From assembly GCA_900551985.1 (NCBI GenBank), contig URYG01000065.1, positions 1 through 14,619 on the forward strand: 14,619 nt of DNA, read 5' to 3'. The stretch's first letter is position 1; each line of letters begins with the position of its first letter. The notes beneath the pieces were generated by a model that was given only the letters and a program-made list of their open reading frames with translations, searched no databases and was not told the origin of the DNA. The position numbers were made by a program, and so were the translations under genes. The stretch comes from an uncultured Prevotella sp. (lineage in GTDB: Bacteria > Bacteroidota > Bacteroidia > Bacteroidales > Bacteroidaceae). Shown piece after piece: positions 1 through 7,077 of this stretch.

Positions 1-1361
1 CCCGACCAATCGAGGGTAAAATCCTTGGTAAGATGATGCGTACCCTTCAGGTTGGTGGCGAAGATGCTCTGGGTGGTTGAGAGAGAGCGAACCTCATCGT
101 CCTGGGTGTAGCTGTCGGCTCCGATGTATAAGGTATTGATGCTGTTATTGTATCTGATGCCCTTGGAATTGGTGCGCACATACATGTTGTACCACTCCAG
201 CTTGTGACCAGGCAGGGTTAAATCGAACTTGGCATGAGCACCCGTGGTAAGATCGTGGATGCTGTAGTAGCGATGTTGCAGATTATAGATATACATCGCC
301 TGCTCACCCGAAGCCATCTTTAAGGAATTATAAGTGCGCTCGGTGCCACGGAAAATATTCTGAACGCTTCCGGCAAGCATTACGCCGAGGCGGTCGCCCC
401 AGAATCGGTTACCGATGCTCAAGCCTCCGATGAAGTTAGGAGATGGCATGGAATGACTCTTCAACTGCACAGGACCGTTCTTGAAATCGCTCATCTGCGC
501 CTTGTAGTCTTTTCCGAAGGCCTCGTAAGGAGCTTTTTGGGTATAATCAGAGCGGTTGCTGGTAAGATAATCTCTGCCATCCTTCCAGAAATAATCACTC
601 GCTCCGATGGCTGCATTCGCCTGAATCTGGAAGCGGGATGGGGCATCCTTCATCACCATATCCACCACGCCGCCGGCTGCATCGCCTTCCATATCAGCCG
701 TCAAAGACTTGGATACTACCAGGCGATCCATCAGATCGGAAGGGAAAATGTTCAACGGGATGTAACGGTTCTTATCATCCGGACTTGGAATCTTCACGCC
801 GTTTACCAGGGTGTAGTTGTATCGCTTGTCCATGCCTCGGAGGATGGCGTAGGAAGCTTCGCCCGATGCATCACGCTCCATGGTTACACCTGATACACGC
901 TGCAGAACGCTCGCCACGTTGACATCAGGCGAAAGCTGGATGCTCTGCTGGCTCATCACGTTGAGCACGTTGCCTGCATTCTTCACGGTTTCTATGGCGC
1001 TGCGGTCGCTGCGGTATTCACGGTGACCAGTAACCACCACTTCGCCCAACTGCTTCAGGTCTTCATCCATCGGAATATCCACCTTGTCTTTCTTTGCCAC
1101 ATCCACTACCATCTCCTTGGTCTTGTAAGACATGTAGGAAACGATGATGGTAAACTTGCCTTTATCTGGCAGTTCATGCAGGGTGAAAGTACCATCGAGT
1201 CCGGTGGTGGTACTCACGTTGGGCAGCTCCTTTATTCGGATTACGGTTCCGATGAGGGGTTCGCCCGTTTTGTTATCCTTGACTACGCCATCCAGCGTGT
1301 GGGCCTGGAGGGCGGTAGTCGCAGCGGCAAGAAGCGCCGCACTCAATAAAAATCTTTTCAT
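1..1361 (-). CDS. TonB-dependent outer-membrane receptor (C-terminal part beyond window)
   Basis: Outer-membrane transporter that takes up a ligand with energy from TonB. About 453 N-terminal residues are present; most of the beta-barrel lies outside the window. The ATG at 1361 opens a good signal peptide (residues 1-20, MKRFLLSAALLAAATTALQA). A carboxypeptidase-regulatory-like domain follows (about 22-100; GVVKDNKTGEPLIG, then a G-x-D-G-x-F turn). A TonB-box-like EVVVTG lies at 107-112 and the plug domain at about 120-240, with VLQRVSGVTMERD, LRGMDKRYNYTLVNGVKIPSP and GDAAGGVVDM. The barrel begins after that. It starts 20 bases after the phosphatase stop, so the two are very probably co-transcribed, which suggests a phosphorylated or phosphate-linked ligand. 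No SusD-like partner is visible. The family call is secure; the ligand is inference. Confidence 0.93.
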   Translation of the reverse strand, partial: MKRFLLSAALLAAATTALQAHTLDGVVKDNKTGEPLIGTVIRIKELPNVSTTTGLDGTFTLHELPDKGKFTIIVSYMSYKTKEMVVDVAKKDKVDIPMDEDLKQLGEVVVTGHREYRSDRSAIETVKNAGNVLNVMSQQSIQLSPDVNVASVLQRVSGVTMERDASGEASYAILRGMDKRYNYTLVNGVKIPSPDDKNRYIPLNIFPSDLMDRLVVSKSLTADMEGDAAGGVVDMVMKDAPSRFQIQANAAIGASDYFWKDGRDYLTSNRSDYTQKAPYEAFGKDYKAQMSDFKNGPVQLKSHSMPSPNFIGGLSIGNRFWGDRLGVMLAGSVQNIFRGTERTYNSLKMASGEQAMYIYNLQHRYYSIHDLTTGAHAKFDLTLPGHKLEWYNMYVRTNSKGIRYNNSINTLYIGADSYTQDDEVRSLSTTQSIFATNLKGTHHLTKDFTLDWS

Positions 1362-1381
1362 CTATATCGCTATTGAATACT

Positions 1382-2452
1382 TTACTTGTTTCTTGTAATC
1401 GTGTGGATGATTTTTCCATCCTTATCAATCATAGACATTCTCAACTGCTTCTTATCTACGGTAAATACAGAGAAACCATCGGCTGAACTGCAGAACACGG
1501 TGCCATCGATAGGCTTCACAGGGCGAGCCAGAGATGAAGAAGAATTAACTACGTAGTCGATGTTATCGCCCTTCTTCTGGATGTGCTGGAAGTTGTGGAT
1601 GTGACCGCAGGCATAAATCGCCACATTATTATATTTGTGGAGGATAGGAAGGAGGCGCTTCTGCATGTCGAGACGCTCACTCTCCTTCTTCGTGGTGTAG
1701 GCGTAGATAGGATGATGGCCTACTACGATAACCCAGTCTTCCTTGGCATTCTTCAGAGTTTCATCGAGCCAGGAGAGCTGGGCCTCTGCATCCTGCTTGC
1801 AGGCATCAGGATATTTTTCTGAGGCCTTGCGATAAGAATCGATAAGAGGTGTGGTGTCGAGGAAGATGACGCGCATGGTGGTTCCCTTGTGGTCGAACAC
1901 CTTGGTGTAATATTTGGCTGGCATCATCCAGCGGCGGCTCACCTTGCCGTAGTCCATAAAAGCCTGGGTATTACCACGATACTCATGGTTGCCACAAACC
2001 GGGAACCAATCGAGCATCAGGTCTGGATGAGAATAAACATATTCATAATTGGTAAGCCACAGAGGGTCCTGGGTAGAAACCACGCCATTGAAATGGTGGA
2101 TGTCGCCCACGGCAAGTACGCATTCAGGATCTACCGTACCCGCCATCTCGCCCATCAGTTCGGCGATAGGCTTCTGGTCGTAGTAGCCGTTGCGACCCAT
2201 GTCATTGGTCATGTAGAGGGTGATTTCGCCCTTCAGTTTCTGCCATTCAGCAGCATTCGCCTTCCAGTTTGGATTCTGAGGAATTGCGGTTGCTGCACTC
2301 TGAGAGCAGGTGGTTAATGCTGTGTTTTGAGCCTGCGCAGAGAAGCTGCCGCCCAACAATAAAGCTGAAGCCAAAACTACAGTTGCTACTCTACCTTTCA
2401 TCATAGCAAAGCCATTCATGCTGCTATGCTTACCCGATACTTTCTTTTCCAT
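1382..2452 (-). CDS. Secreted calcineurin-like metallophosphatase, related to purple/tartrate-resistant acid phosphatases
   Basis: Binuclear-metal phosphoesterase, 356 aa, exported by a signal peptide (hydrophobic 21-37, cleavage near AQA-Q). All metallophosphatase motifs are in order: NDMG (D84), GDIHHFNGV (D117), GNHE (N155, H156), VVGHHP (H246) and CGHIH (H283, H285). Spacing and the GNHEYRGN and CGHIHNFQ wording resemble the tartrate-resistant acid phosphatase group. However, the tyrosine of the family's GDNFY motif, which gives those enzymes their purple colour, is replaced by His120. The start is uncertain: Met1 at 2452 is used here, but Met17 or Met18 would give a more typical signal peptide. 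The gene has its own -7 element about 85 bases upstream and runs into a TonB receptor after 20 bases. Its likely job is to release phosphate from an organic phosphoester in the periplasm or at the cell surface. The substrate is unknown. Confidence 0.9.
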   Translation of the reverse strand: MEKKVSGKHSSMNGFAMMKGRVATVVLASALLLGGSFSAQAQNTALTTCSQSAATAIPQNPNWKANAAEWQKLKGEITLYMTNDMGRNGYYDQKPIAELMGEMAGTVDPECVLAVGDIHHFNGVVSTQDPLWLTNYEYVYSHPDLMLDWFPVCGNHEYRGNTQAFMDYGKVSRRWMMPAKYYTKVFDHKGTTMRVIFLDTTPLIDSYRKASEKYPDACKQDAEAQLSWLDETLKNAKEDWVIVVGHHPIYAYTTKKESERLDMQKRLLPILHKYNNVAIYACGHIHNFQHIQKKGDNIDYVVNSSSSLARPVKPIDGTVFCSSADGFSVFTVDKKQLRMSMIDKDGKIIHTITRNK

Positions 2453-2493
2453 TTTTTCTTTATCTGACTATAATACCTTTATTAAATATTGAT

Positions 2494-2521
2494 GGTATCT
2501 TTCCCCATTTAGGGAAATACC
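2494..2521 (-). promoter_or_regulatory. Hairpin in the 5' leader of the phosphatase mRNA
   Basis: On the plus strand GGTA, a 2-base bulge and TTTCCC are followed by a 6-base loop, then GGGAAA and TACC. This gives a 10-bp stem with one bulge. It lies between the putative -7 element and the phosphatase ATG, so it would form in the untranslated leader. No run of U follows, so it is not a standard terminator. It could affect mRNA stability or translation; the function is not known. Confidence 0.35.
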
Positions 2522-2537
2522 TGTTCATTTTCGGGTG

Positions 2538-2545
2538 CAAAGGTA
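2538..2545 (-). promoter_or_regulatory. Bacteroidota -7 promoter element for the phosphatase-receptor operon
   Basis: On the minus strand the sequence is TACCTTTG, a perfect TAnnTTTG, followed by CA as often seen in this phylum. It lies 85 bases before the phosphatase ATG, in the 185-base gap after the response regulator gene (2453-2637). I see no -33 TTTG at the usual 19-21 base spacing: one TTTG is 14 bases away and a TTG is 25 bases away. An activator may therefore be needed. Confidence 0.5.
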
Positions 2546-2609
2546 GGGGTATTATGTGTCAAAGAGGTTACAAGGATTTGAATTCACAGATAAAGAATGC
2601 TACAATATT

Positions 2610-2645
2610 GTTACTACTTGCGTATAGATGAAAGTTACTACTTGC
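2610..2645. repeat. 12-bp perfect direct repeat across the response-regulator stop codon
   Basis: GTTACTACTTGC occurs at 2610-2621 and again at 2634-2645, separated by exactly 12 bases. The second copy contains the stop codon of the LytTR regulator gene. The first lies in the gap before the phosphatase promoter. It may be a small duplication or a binding site. Confidence 0.6.
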
Positions 2646-3360
2646 CCAGAAACTTCTGATTCACGTAATCGGTGAGTTGATCACGATAGCTGTCGCCTAT
2701 CGGGATTTCCTTTTCATTATCAAGCACAACGCGGCTCTTGTTGATTTCTGCGATGTGGTGAAGGCTGATGATAAACGACTTGTGGATGCGCATGAAATCC
2801 TGAGAAGCCAGGCGCTCTTCCATCTTCTTCATGCTGAGGAGCACCACCAGGGGTTTCTCCTGACGGGCAAGATGGATGCGGAGATATTCTGCCATTCCCT
2901 CTACGTAGATGATGTCGCGGATGAGGATGCGAACCACCTTGTATTCGGTTTTCAGAAACATGGCGTCGTCTTCGTCTATCGGCGAAAGGCTCGCCGTATG
3001 GAGCAGGTCATACTGGCGCTTCACCTTGTCGGCTGCACGCAGGATGTCGCCCATACCGAAGGGTTTCAGAAGATAATCGATGGCATCTACCTTGTAGCCT
3101 TCGAGGGCGTACTCCTGATAGGCTGTGGTGAAGACAATCATCGGCGGCTGACTCAACGACTTGACGAAATCCAAGCCGTTGAGGTCGGGCATGTTGATGT
3201 CGATAAAGAGGGCATCAATCTCCTGCCGGTTCAGGATGCTCATTGCATCGAGGGCACTCTGGCAGCTATCCACCAGTTCGAAGAAGGGAACTTTCTTCAA
3301 GTAAGCCGCCAACTGGCGGAGAGCCAGAGGCTCGTCATCTATAGCTAATATTCTAATCAT
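2638..3360 (-). CDS. LytTR-family response regulator
   Basis: Cytoplasmic transcription regulator of 240 aa, the normal length for the LytR/AlgR family. The receiver domain covers about 2-115, with the acidic pocket DDE (8-10), phospho-acceptor Asp54 in LFIDINMP, the switch Thr78/79 and Lys99 in YLLKPF. A LytTR DNA-binding domain fills about 137-238 (FLKTEYKVVRI, IIYVEGMAEYLRIHL, FMRIHKSFIISL). It starts 7 bases after the stop of the LytS-type kinase gene, so kinase and regulator form one operon and a cognate pair. LytTR regulators bind tandem 9-bp repeats with a 12-13 bp spacer; such a pair lies in front of the lipoprotein gene at 7083-7112. That gene is a candidate target, as is the downstream phosphatase operon. 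Confidence 0.95.
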   Translation of the reverse strand: MIRILAIDDEPLALRQLAAYLKKVPFFELVDSCQSALDAMSILNRQEIDALFIDINMPDLNGLDFVKSLSQPPMIVFTTAYQEYALEGYKVDAIDYLLKPFGMGDILRAADKVKRQYDLLHTASLSPIDEDDAMFLKTEYKVVRILIRDIIYVEGMAEYLRIHLARQEKPLVVLLSMKKMEERLASQDFMRIHKSFIISLHHIAEINKSRVVLDNEKEIPIGDSYRDQLTDYVNQKFLGK

Positions 3361-3367
3361 AATATTT

Positions 3368-4687
3368 TTATTTTATCGGGAGCCTCAGCAGCAGGCGGAA
3401 CTCCTCGGGGTTGGAATCTATCTTCAGATGGTAATCATCGCCGTAAATCAGCTGGAGGCGTTTTTGGGCATTCTGCAGTCCTACGCCTCCCTGCTTCTTC
3501 CCATCGGTTTCCGGCTTCACGCTGTTGTTGCAGCTGAAGGCTATCTCGTGGTTTGCCTCATCCACCCGAATGCTCACCTCGATGAAGGAACTCCTCTGAT
3601 AGCTGATTCCATGCTTGAAGGCATTTTCTATAAAGGTGATGAAGAGGAGCGATGGCACCTGCACAGCAGGAACGCAGGAAGGGAGCGAAACCGAGATGCG
3701 TACCTTGTCGGTGTATCGGATGCGCATCAAATCTACATAATGACTGATAAACGCCAGTTCCTTCTGCAAAGGTGCCATCGACTTGTTGCCCTCGTAGAGC
3801 ACGTAGCGCATCAGTTTGGAAAGCACCTCGATGGTGTATTTCGCCTGTTCGGGGTCGATGTCAACCAGCGCATGAATGTTGTTGAGGGTGTTCATGAAGA
3901 AATGAGGGTTGATCTGATACTTCAGATACTCCAGTTGGCTGTTCAGATTCTCGCGTTCCAACTCCTTGATTCGCGTCTTGTCATCAAGCGACTTGAAGAA
4001 GCTTTTGGCTCCGATGTTCAATCCCAGGAGCAGAGCCATGATGATGAAGGCCACAGAATCCTGTCCGCCGAAAGCACGGGGTGGTTCGGGCTTCTTCTCA
4101 TGAAACCGTTCGCCCCTGCCATCTTCTGGCTGGAGTGAAGGATTGAAGGGAGTATTCTGAGAGACTGGATTTCCAGCAACAGAATTTCCATCGCAACCGG
4201 CAAGATGGTTTCCGGGCTGCTCATGGTGGTCATCAGGAAGTTCGTGTGCCAGGACAGGCTTTCTTTCCCCTATTCTTTCTTTTCTCTGTTCCGGTCTATC
4301 TTTAGGCTCCGGTCCTGGATCAGGAAAATGCGGACGGAAATGAAACTGACAACCCATGAAGCAGATGATCAGCACCAAAGTGGAAACGGCATACGCCCAC
4401 TTTCGGTTGGCATAAACCAGCAGAGGGGCGATGAAGAAATTGTGAAGGAAGAAGGTGACGCAGAACATTGCCAGCAAGCCCCAGGCATTGAACACAGCCT
4501 GCCAGTCGATGGTCATGCTTTCCGCTGCTTCCGATGATACAGAAGCGGCATCCGAAACCATCGCTGCATCTGATGCTGAGGAGAAGAAGAAATCGCCCAC
4601 GAGCATACTAACAGGTGGTGCCGCAAACAGGATTGTCCACAGCACCACGTATAGAATAATCTCCGTTTTCTTCTGTCCTCTCATCAT
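3368..4687 (-). CDS. LytS-type membrane sensor histidine kinase
   Basis: Inner-membrane kinase, partner of the adjacent LytTR regulator. Counting from the ATG at 4687 (439 aa), four membrane segments lie at about 9-30, 70-92, 97-115 and 210-228. A short coiled coil follows (about 231-257), then the His_kinase-type phospho-acceptor His262 in INPHFFMNTLNNIH. The ATP-binding domain has FIENAFKHGI (N box) and GGVGLQNAQKRL (G box). There is no PAS or HAMP domain. Two outside loops are odd: an Ala/Ser-rich stretch (about 37-58) and a 94-residue loop (116-209) very rich in Pro, His and charged residues. The reading frame is open upstream to a TTG at 4762, but the ATG-ATG pair at 4687/4684 just before the first membrane segment is the better start. 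The signal sensed is unknown. Confidence 0.92.
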   Translation of the reverse strand: MMRGQKKTEIILYVVLWTILFAAPPVSMLVGDFFFSSASDAAMVSDAASVSSEAAESMTIDWQAVFNAWGLLAMFCVTFFLHNFFIAPLLVYANRKWAYAVSTLVLIICFMGCQFHFRPHFPDPGPEPKDRPEQRKERIGERKPVLAHELPDDHHEQPGNHLAGCDGNSVAGNPVSQNTPFNPSLQPEDGRGERFHEKKPEPPRAFGGQDSVAFIIMALLLGLNIGAKSFFKSLDDKTRIKELERENLNSQLEYLKYQINPHFFMNTLNNIHALVDIDPEQAKYTIEVLSKLMRYVLYEGNKSMAPLQKELAFISHYVDLMRIRYTDKVRISVSLPSCVPAVQVPSLLFITFIENAFKHGISYQRSSFIEVSIRVDEANHEIAFSCNNSVKPETDGKKQGGVGLQNAQKRLQLIYGDDYHLKIDSNPEEFRLLLRLPIK

Positions 4688-4727
4688 AAGACGCTTATAT
4701 TCTAATTGTTGGGAGCCATGCTGATAA

Positions 4728-4928
4728 TCAGCGGTAATCTCCCGGTGAATAAAATTGTTCAATATAAAGGATAACGTTAAGATGGTTAGAATATTGTTGG
4801 AAATTACTTATAAAAGTAACAAACTTGGTATCGGTCCGATTCATCAGTCTGATTCCGCCCATCTCGCTAGCGAGATGGGCTGGAACTTTGAGATTAACGC
4901 ATTCATTGTCATCATTCAATAGATTCAT
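4728..4928 (-). CDS. Doubtful small ORF, 66 codons, in the leader of the kinase operon
   Basis: An ATG at 4928 opens 66 codons ending 40 bases before the kinase ATG. The product has no signal peptide, membrane segment or motif I recognise. A 24-bp perfect palindrome lies inside it and is translated as part of AHLASEMGG. It has a putative promoter just upstream (4948-4978) and the same strand as the kinase. It could be a leader peptide, a piece of a repeated palindromic element, or simply non-coding leader. I rate the last two as more likely than a real protein. Confidence 0.2.
   Translation of the reverse strand: MNLLNDDNECVNLKVPAHLASEMGGIRLMNRTDTKFVTFISNFQQYSNHLNVILYIEQFYSPGDYR
4804..4880. 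repeat. Cluster of four palindromes, including a 24-bp perfect one
   Basis: Four inverted repeats follow each other: TTACTT-ATAA-AAGTAA (4804-4819), TCGG-T-CCGA (4831-4839), ATCAG-T-CTGAT (4843-4853), and a perfect 24-bp palindrome at 4857-4880 made of GCCCATCTCGCT and its exact reverse complement. The last has no loop as written, so as RNA it would fold as about 10 bp with a 4-base loop. No T-run follows on either strand, so it is not a classic terminator. It lies between the putative kinase promoter and the kinase start. Confidence 0.7.
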
Positions 4929-4947
4929 TGATTTACCAAATACTCTT

Positions 4948-4978
4948 TAAAACTAACTATACACAGTGAACTTACAAA
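4948..4978 (-). promoter_or_regulatory. Putative promoter for the kinase-regulator operon
   Basis: On the minus strand TTTG (4978-4975) and TAGTTTTA (4955-4948, one base off TAnnTTTG) are 19 bases apart, the usual Bacteroidota -33/-7 layout. Transcription would start near 4940, giving a leader of about 250 bases that carries the palindrome cluster and the small ORF. Confidence 0.45.
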
Positions 4979-4981
4979 TAT

Positions 4982-5080
4982 GAAAAACCTATTCTATCCT
5001 TAAAAACATCATTCTACCTTATCTGTCATTTATTTAAAAACATCTATCTTATCTATCTTTTAGAAAACATCTATTCCTTA
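4982..5080. repeat. Imperfect AT-rich direct repeats between lipoprotein and kinase genes
   Basis: Four related units begin with a run of A and C: AAAAACCTATTCTATCCTT (4982), AAAAACATCATTCTACCTT (5002), AAAAACATCTATCTTATCT (5036) and AAAACATCTATTCCTTA (5064). The first two are 20 bases apart and end 4 bases upstream of the putative kinase -33 element. They may be regulator sites, or only low-complexity spacer. I see no terminator hairpin for the lipoprotein gene in this stretch. Confidence 0.4.
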
Positions 5081-6997
5081 TTAATGCCAGCCTCCGCCAG
5101 GTTGACCTCCGCCTCCGGGACCTCCTCCATTTCCTCCAGGCTGCGTGCCTCCACCTCCCATGCCACCGCTGAAGTTGCTGGTGGTAATCATCGACGAGAG
5201 GGTCAGCGTAGCTAAAGAGGAGCCACCGCTCACCGTGGCATCCGTAACGTAGCCACAGAAATCATCGCCACCGCTCACGGTAGCTCCTAAAGAGAAGATA
5301 TAAGAGTTTCCTTTTGTCATCTTGGGTGAACTTACCAGGAGGGTGTAGCCCTGCTGGGTGTAGTCGCGAGGCACCTTGAAGGCAAGGATGTTGCTGCCAC
5401 TATTATCAGCCACCGTGATGTACTGTCCGTTCTGAATGCTGCTACCTCCGAGGATGGCTACAGGCTGGGTGGTTACACTCGTGGTTGGGGTGGATGTGGT
5501 TCCACCGATTCCTATCAGCGTTCCACCCGTAACCGTAAAGGTATTCTCATCGCAATCGATGCCTTCCTCAGGAACGGTTGTTCCGCAGGCTATCACTACT
5601 CCACCCGATACGGTAAGCGTAGAATTGCTGTCGATGCCATCGTTATTGGTTCCCATGGCAAAGATGTTGCCGCCTCTGATGGTCATCGCCTTCGATGAGT
5701 TGATGGCATCGTCGTAGCAATAAGACATGATGTTTCCGCCCGAGATATTCATCGTAGATTTGCTCTCGATGCCTTCGGAACCTTCGCCTCCGGTGCAGCG
5801 AACCATGATGGTTCCGCCTTTCAGATACATTTCTCCATCGCTCTTGATTCCCTTTGGCGAAGTATCAAGTTTGCCATAGGTGTATTGCTTGCCGGTGGTA
5901 ATCACCTTGATGGTTCCATCATTCACGGTAAGGGTCTGGTCGCAGCTGATGCCCTTGCCGCCTGCACCCGTACTCTTACAGTAAAGGGCACCGCCGTTCA
6001 TCACGAAGATGCTGTCTGCCTTGACGCCTGCACATCCGCTCCCATCCTGTTCGTCAGAATCGTATTCACCCGTGCCGGTGGTGATGGCTGTGGTTCGTCC
6101 GCCGTCAATCTGCACCAGTCCGTCGCTGCTCAATCCTTTGCTGGCAGCTGCGGATGTTTCCACGTTGATCACTCCACCTTTTATATAAAGGGCATCATTT
6201 CCCTTGATGGCGTTGCCGGCGGTGGCCTTCACGTAGATGTTGTTGCCCGGACGGAACAAAACGTAGTCATCGCTCCGGATGCCCGCCTTGCAGTTGGCAT
6301 AGACATTAAGCGAACCCTTGCCCGAGAAGAGCATCTTGCCTTCGCTGAAGAAGCAGGCCTTCATGTCTTCATCATCCGTGGCATCGCTATATTTTGTGCC
6401 GTCGGTAAGGGTATTCTCCGTTCCGTCTGCCAGGACGATGTAGCCTCGCTTTTTGCTCTGGATGTTGATGGCGGCTCCATCAGGATTGGTGATGTTTACG
6501 CCATTCAGGTTGAGTTCAAACTTATTGTCGCTATAAATTTTGAGGAAACCGTTGGTGGTGGTTCCGCTCACGTTGTAGCAGACCTTCTTTGCCGAGGAAT
6601 TGATGATGACATCGGCACCATTGACGGTAACCGTTACGCCATCCACACTTCCCGAGGTGGAAGCCGAAGAACCATTGAAGGCAATATCAACTTCGTTTTT
6701 GAAGCTGTTGTTTTCGATGAAGTCCTCAGCCTCATCGCCTTTCGTGGGTATGGTTTCCGATTCGCTGAGCGCAGTCTTGTCGATGGAAATATCGAAGCTG
6801 GTCAGGTCGCTTAGCGAACTGTTATAAGTGGTAGCAGAGCCCGAGCTCCCGCTATCCGAATTCCCATTCCCCGAGTTCCCGTTCTCCGTTCCGTTTTCCT
6901 GATCAAAGAAATCAGAATCCGAAAAACAGCTGGTGATCAGCATCGCGGCGATTATCATCATCGCCATCATCGGATAAAATCCAAATAATCGTTTCAT
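5081..6997 (-). CDS. Surface lipoprotein with Cthe_2159-like beta-helix carbohydrate-binding domain
   Basis: Protein of 638 aa. A lipoprotein signal peptide ends in LITSC, with Cys24 as the lipidated residue. SDSDFFDQE follows directly and resembles the acidic export signal that sends Bacteroidota lipoproteins to the cell surface. A Gly/Asn/Ser linker (about 33-57) leads into a long repetitive region. There, units of the kind KGI-S-D-x-x-L-x-I-x-GG-x-I recur about every 25-30 residues (for example IKGNDALYIKGG, KGISCDQTLTVNDG, KGIKSDGEMYLKGG, EGIESKSTMNISGG and DGIDSNSTLTVSGG). This pattern fits the Cthe_2159-type right-handed beta-helix domain; the founding member binds acidic plant polysaccharide, and the regular Asp residues may hold calcium. 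The last 30 residues are almost only Gly, Pro and Gln and end in GGGWH. It has its own promoter (7047-7077) with a putative LytTR operator. The ligand is unknown. Confidence 0.9.
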   Translation of the reverse strand: MKRLFGFYPMMAMMIIAAMLITSCFSDSDFFDQENGTENGNSGNGNSDSGSSGSATTYNSSLSDLTSFDISIDKTALSESETIPTKGDEAEDFIENNSFKNEVDIAFNGSSASTSGSVDGVTVTVNGADVIINSSAKKVCYNVSGTTTNGFLKIYSDNKFELNLNGVNITNPDGAAINIQSKKRGYIVLADGTENTLTDGTKYSDATDDEDMKACFFSEGKMLFSGKGSLNVYANCKAGIRSDDYVLFRPGNNIYVKATAGNAIKGNDALYIKGGVINVETSAAASKGLSSDGLVQIDGGRTTAITTGTGEYDSDEQDGSGCAGVKADSIFVMNGGALYCKSTGAGGKGISCDQTLTVNDGTIKVITTGKQYTYGKLDTSPKGIKSDGEMYLKGGTIMVRCTGGEGSEGIESKSTMNISGGNIMSYCYDDAINSSKAMTIRGGNIFAMGTNNDGIDSNSTLTVSGGVVIACGTTVPEEGIDCDENTFTVTGGTLIGIGGTTSTPTTSVTTQPVAILGGSSIQNGQYITVADNSGSNILAFKVPRDYTQQGYTLLVSSPKMTKGNSYIFSLGATVSGGDDFCGYVTDATVSGGSSLATLTLSSMITTSNFSGGMGGGGTQPGGNGGGPGGGGQPGGGWH

Positions 6998-7046
6998 AAG
7001 CCAATCGTTTTAAATTCCGGCTAAAGCCATTCATTTTTTTCTGCTG

Positions 7047-7077
7047 CAAAGGTAATACAAAGTTGTTACACCCGCAA
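7047..7077 (-). promoter_or_regulatory. Promoter of the lipoprotein gene
   Basis: On the minus strand TTG (7077-7075) and TACCTTTG (7054-7047) are 20 bases apart and the -7 element is a perfect TAnnTTTG. The ATG follows 49 bases later at 6997. An inverted repeat, AAAGTTG-N9-CAACTTT (7059-7081), covers the -33 element and most of the spacer. Confidence 0.65.

Noticed and set aside
3428..4138. 236-codon ORF on the plus strand opposite the kinase gene
   Set aside because: It mirrors the conserved kinase domains on the other strand and shows no family features.
4688..4762. Extended kinase start at the TTG (4762)
   Set aside because: It would add 25 polar residues before the first membrane segment. 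The ATG-ATG at 4687/4684 is a simpler start and fits the family.
4773..4781. Single perfect match to the LytTR consensus (AACGTTAAG)
   Set aside because: The consensus is loose enough that about a dozen chance matches are expected in this window. There is no good second copy at 12-13 bases and it lies downstream of the putative promoter.
4857..4880. 24-bp palindrome as a rho-independent terminator
   Set aside because: No T-run follows on either strand, and it lies within the leader of the kinase operon, not at a gene end.
4982..5080. CRISPR array
   Set aside because: The repeats are short, imperfect and irregularly spaced, and no cas gene is present.
5885..6814. 309-codon ORF on the plus strand opposite the lipoprotein gene
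   Set aside because: It is antisense to the repetitive, clearly coding beta-helix gene. Its length comes from the codon bias of the Gly/Asp/Ser-rich repeats. It has no recognisable domain or start signal.
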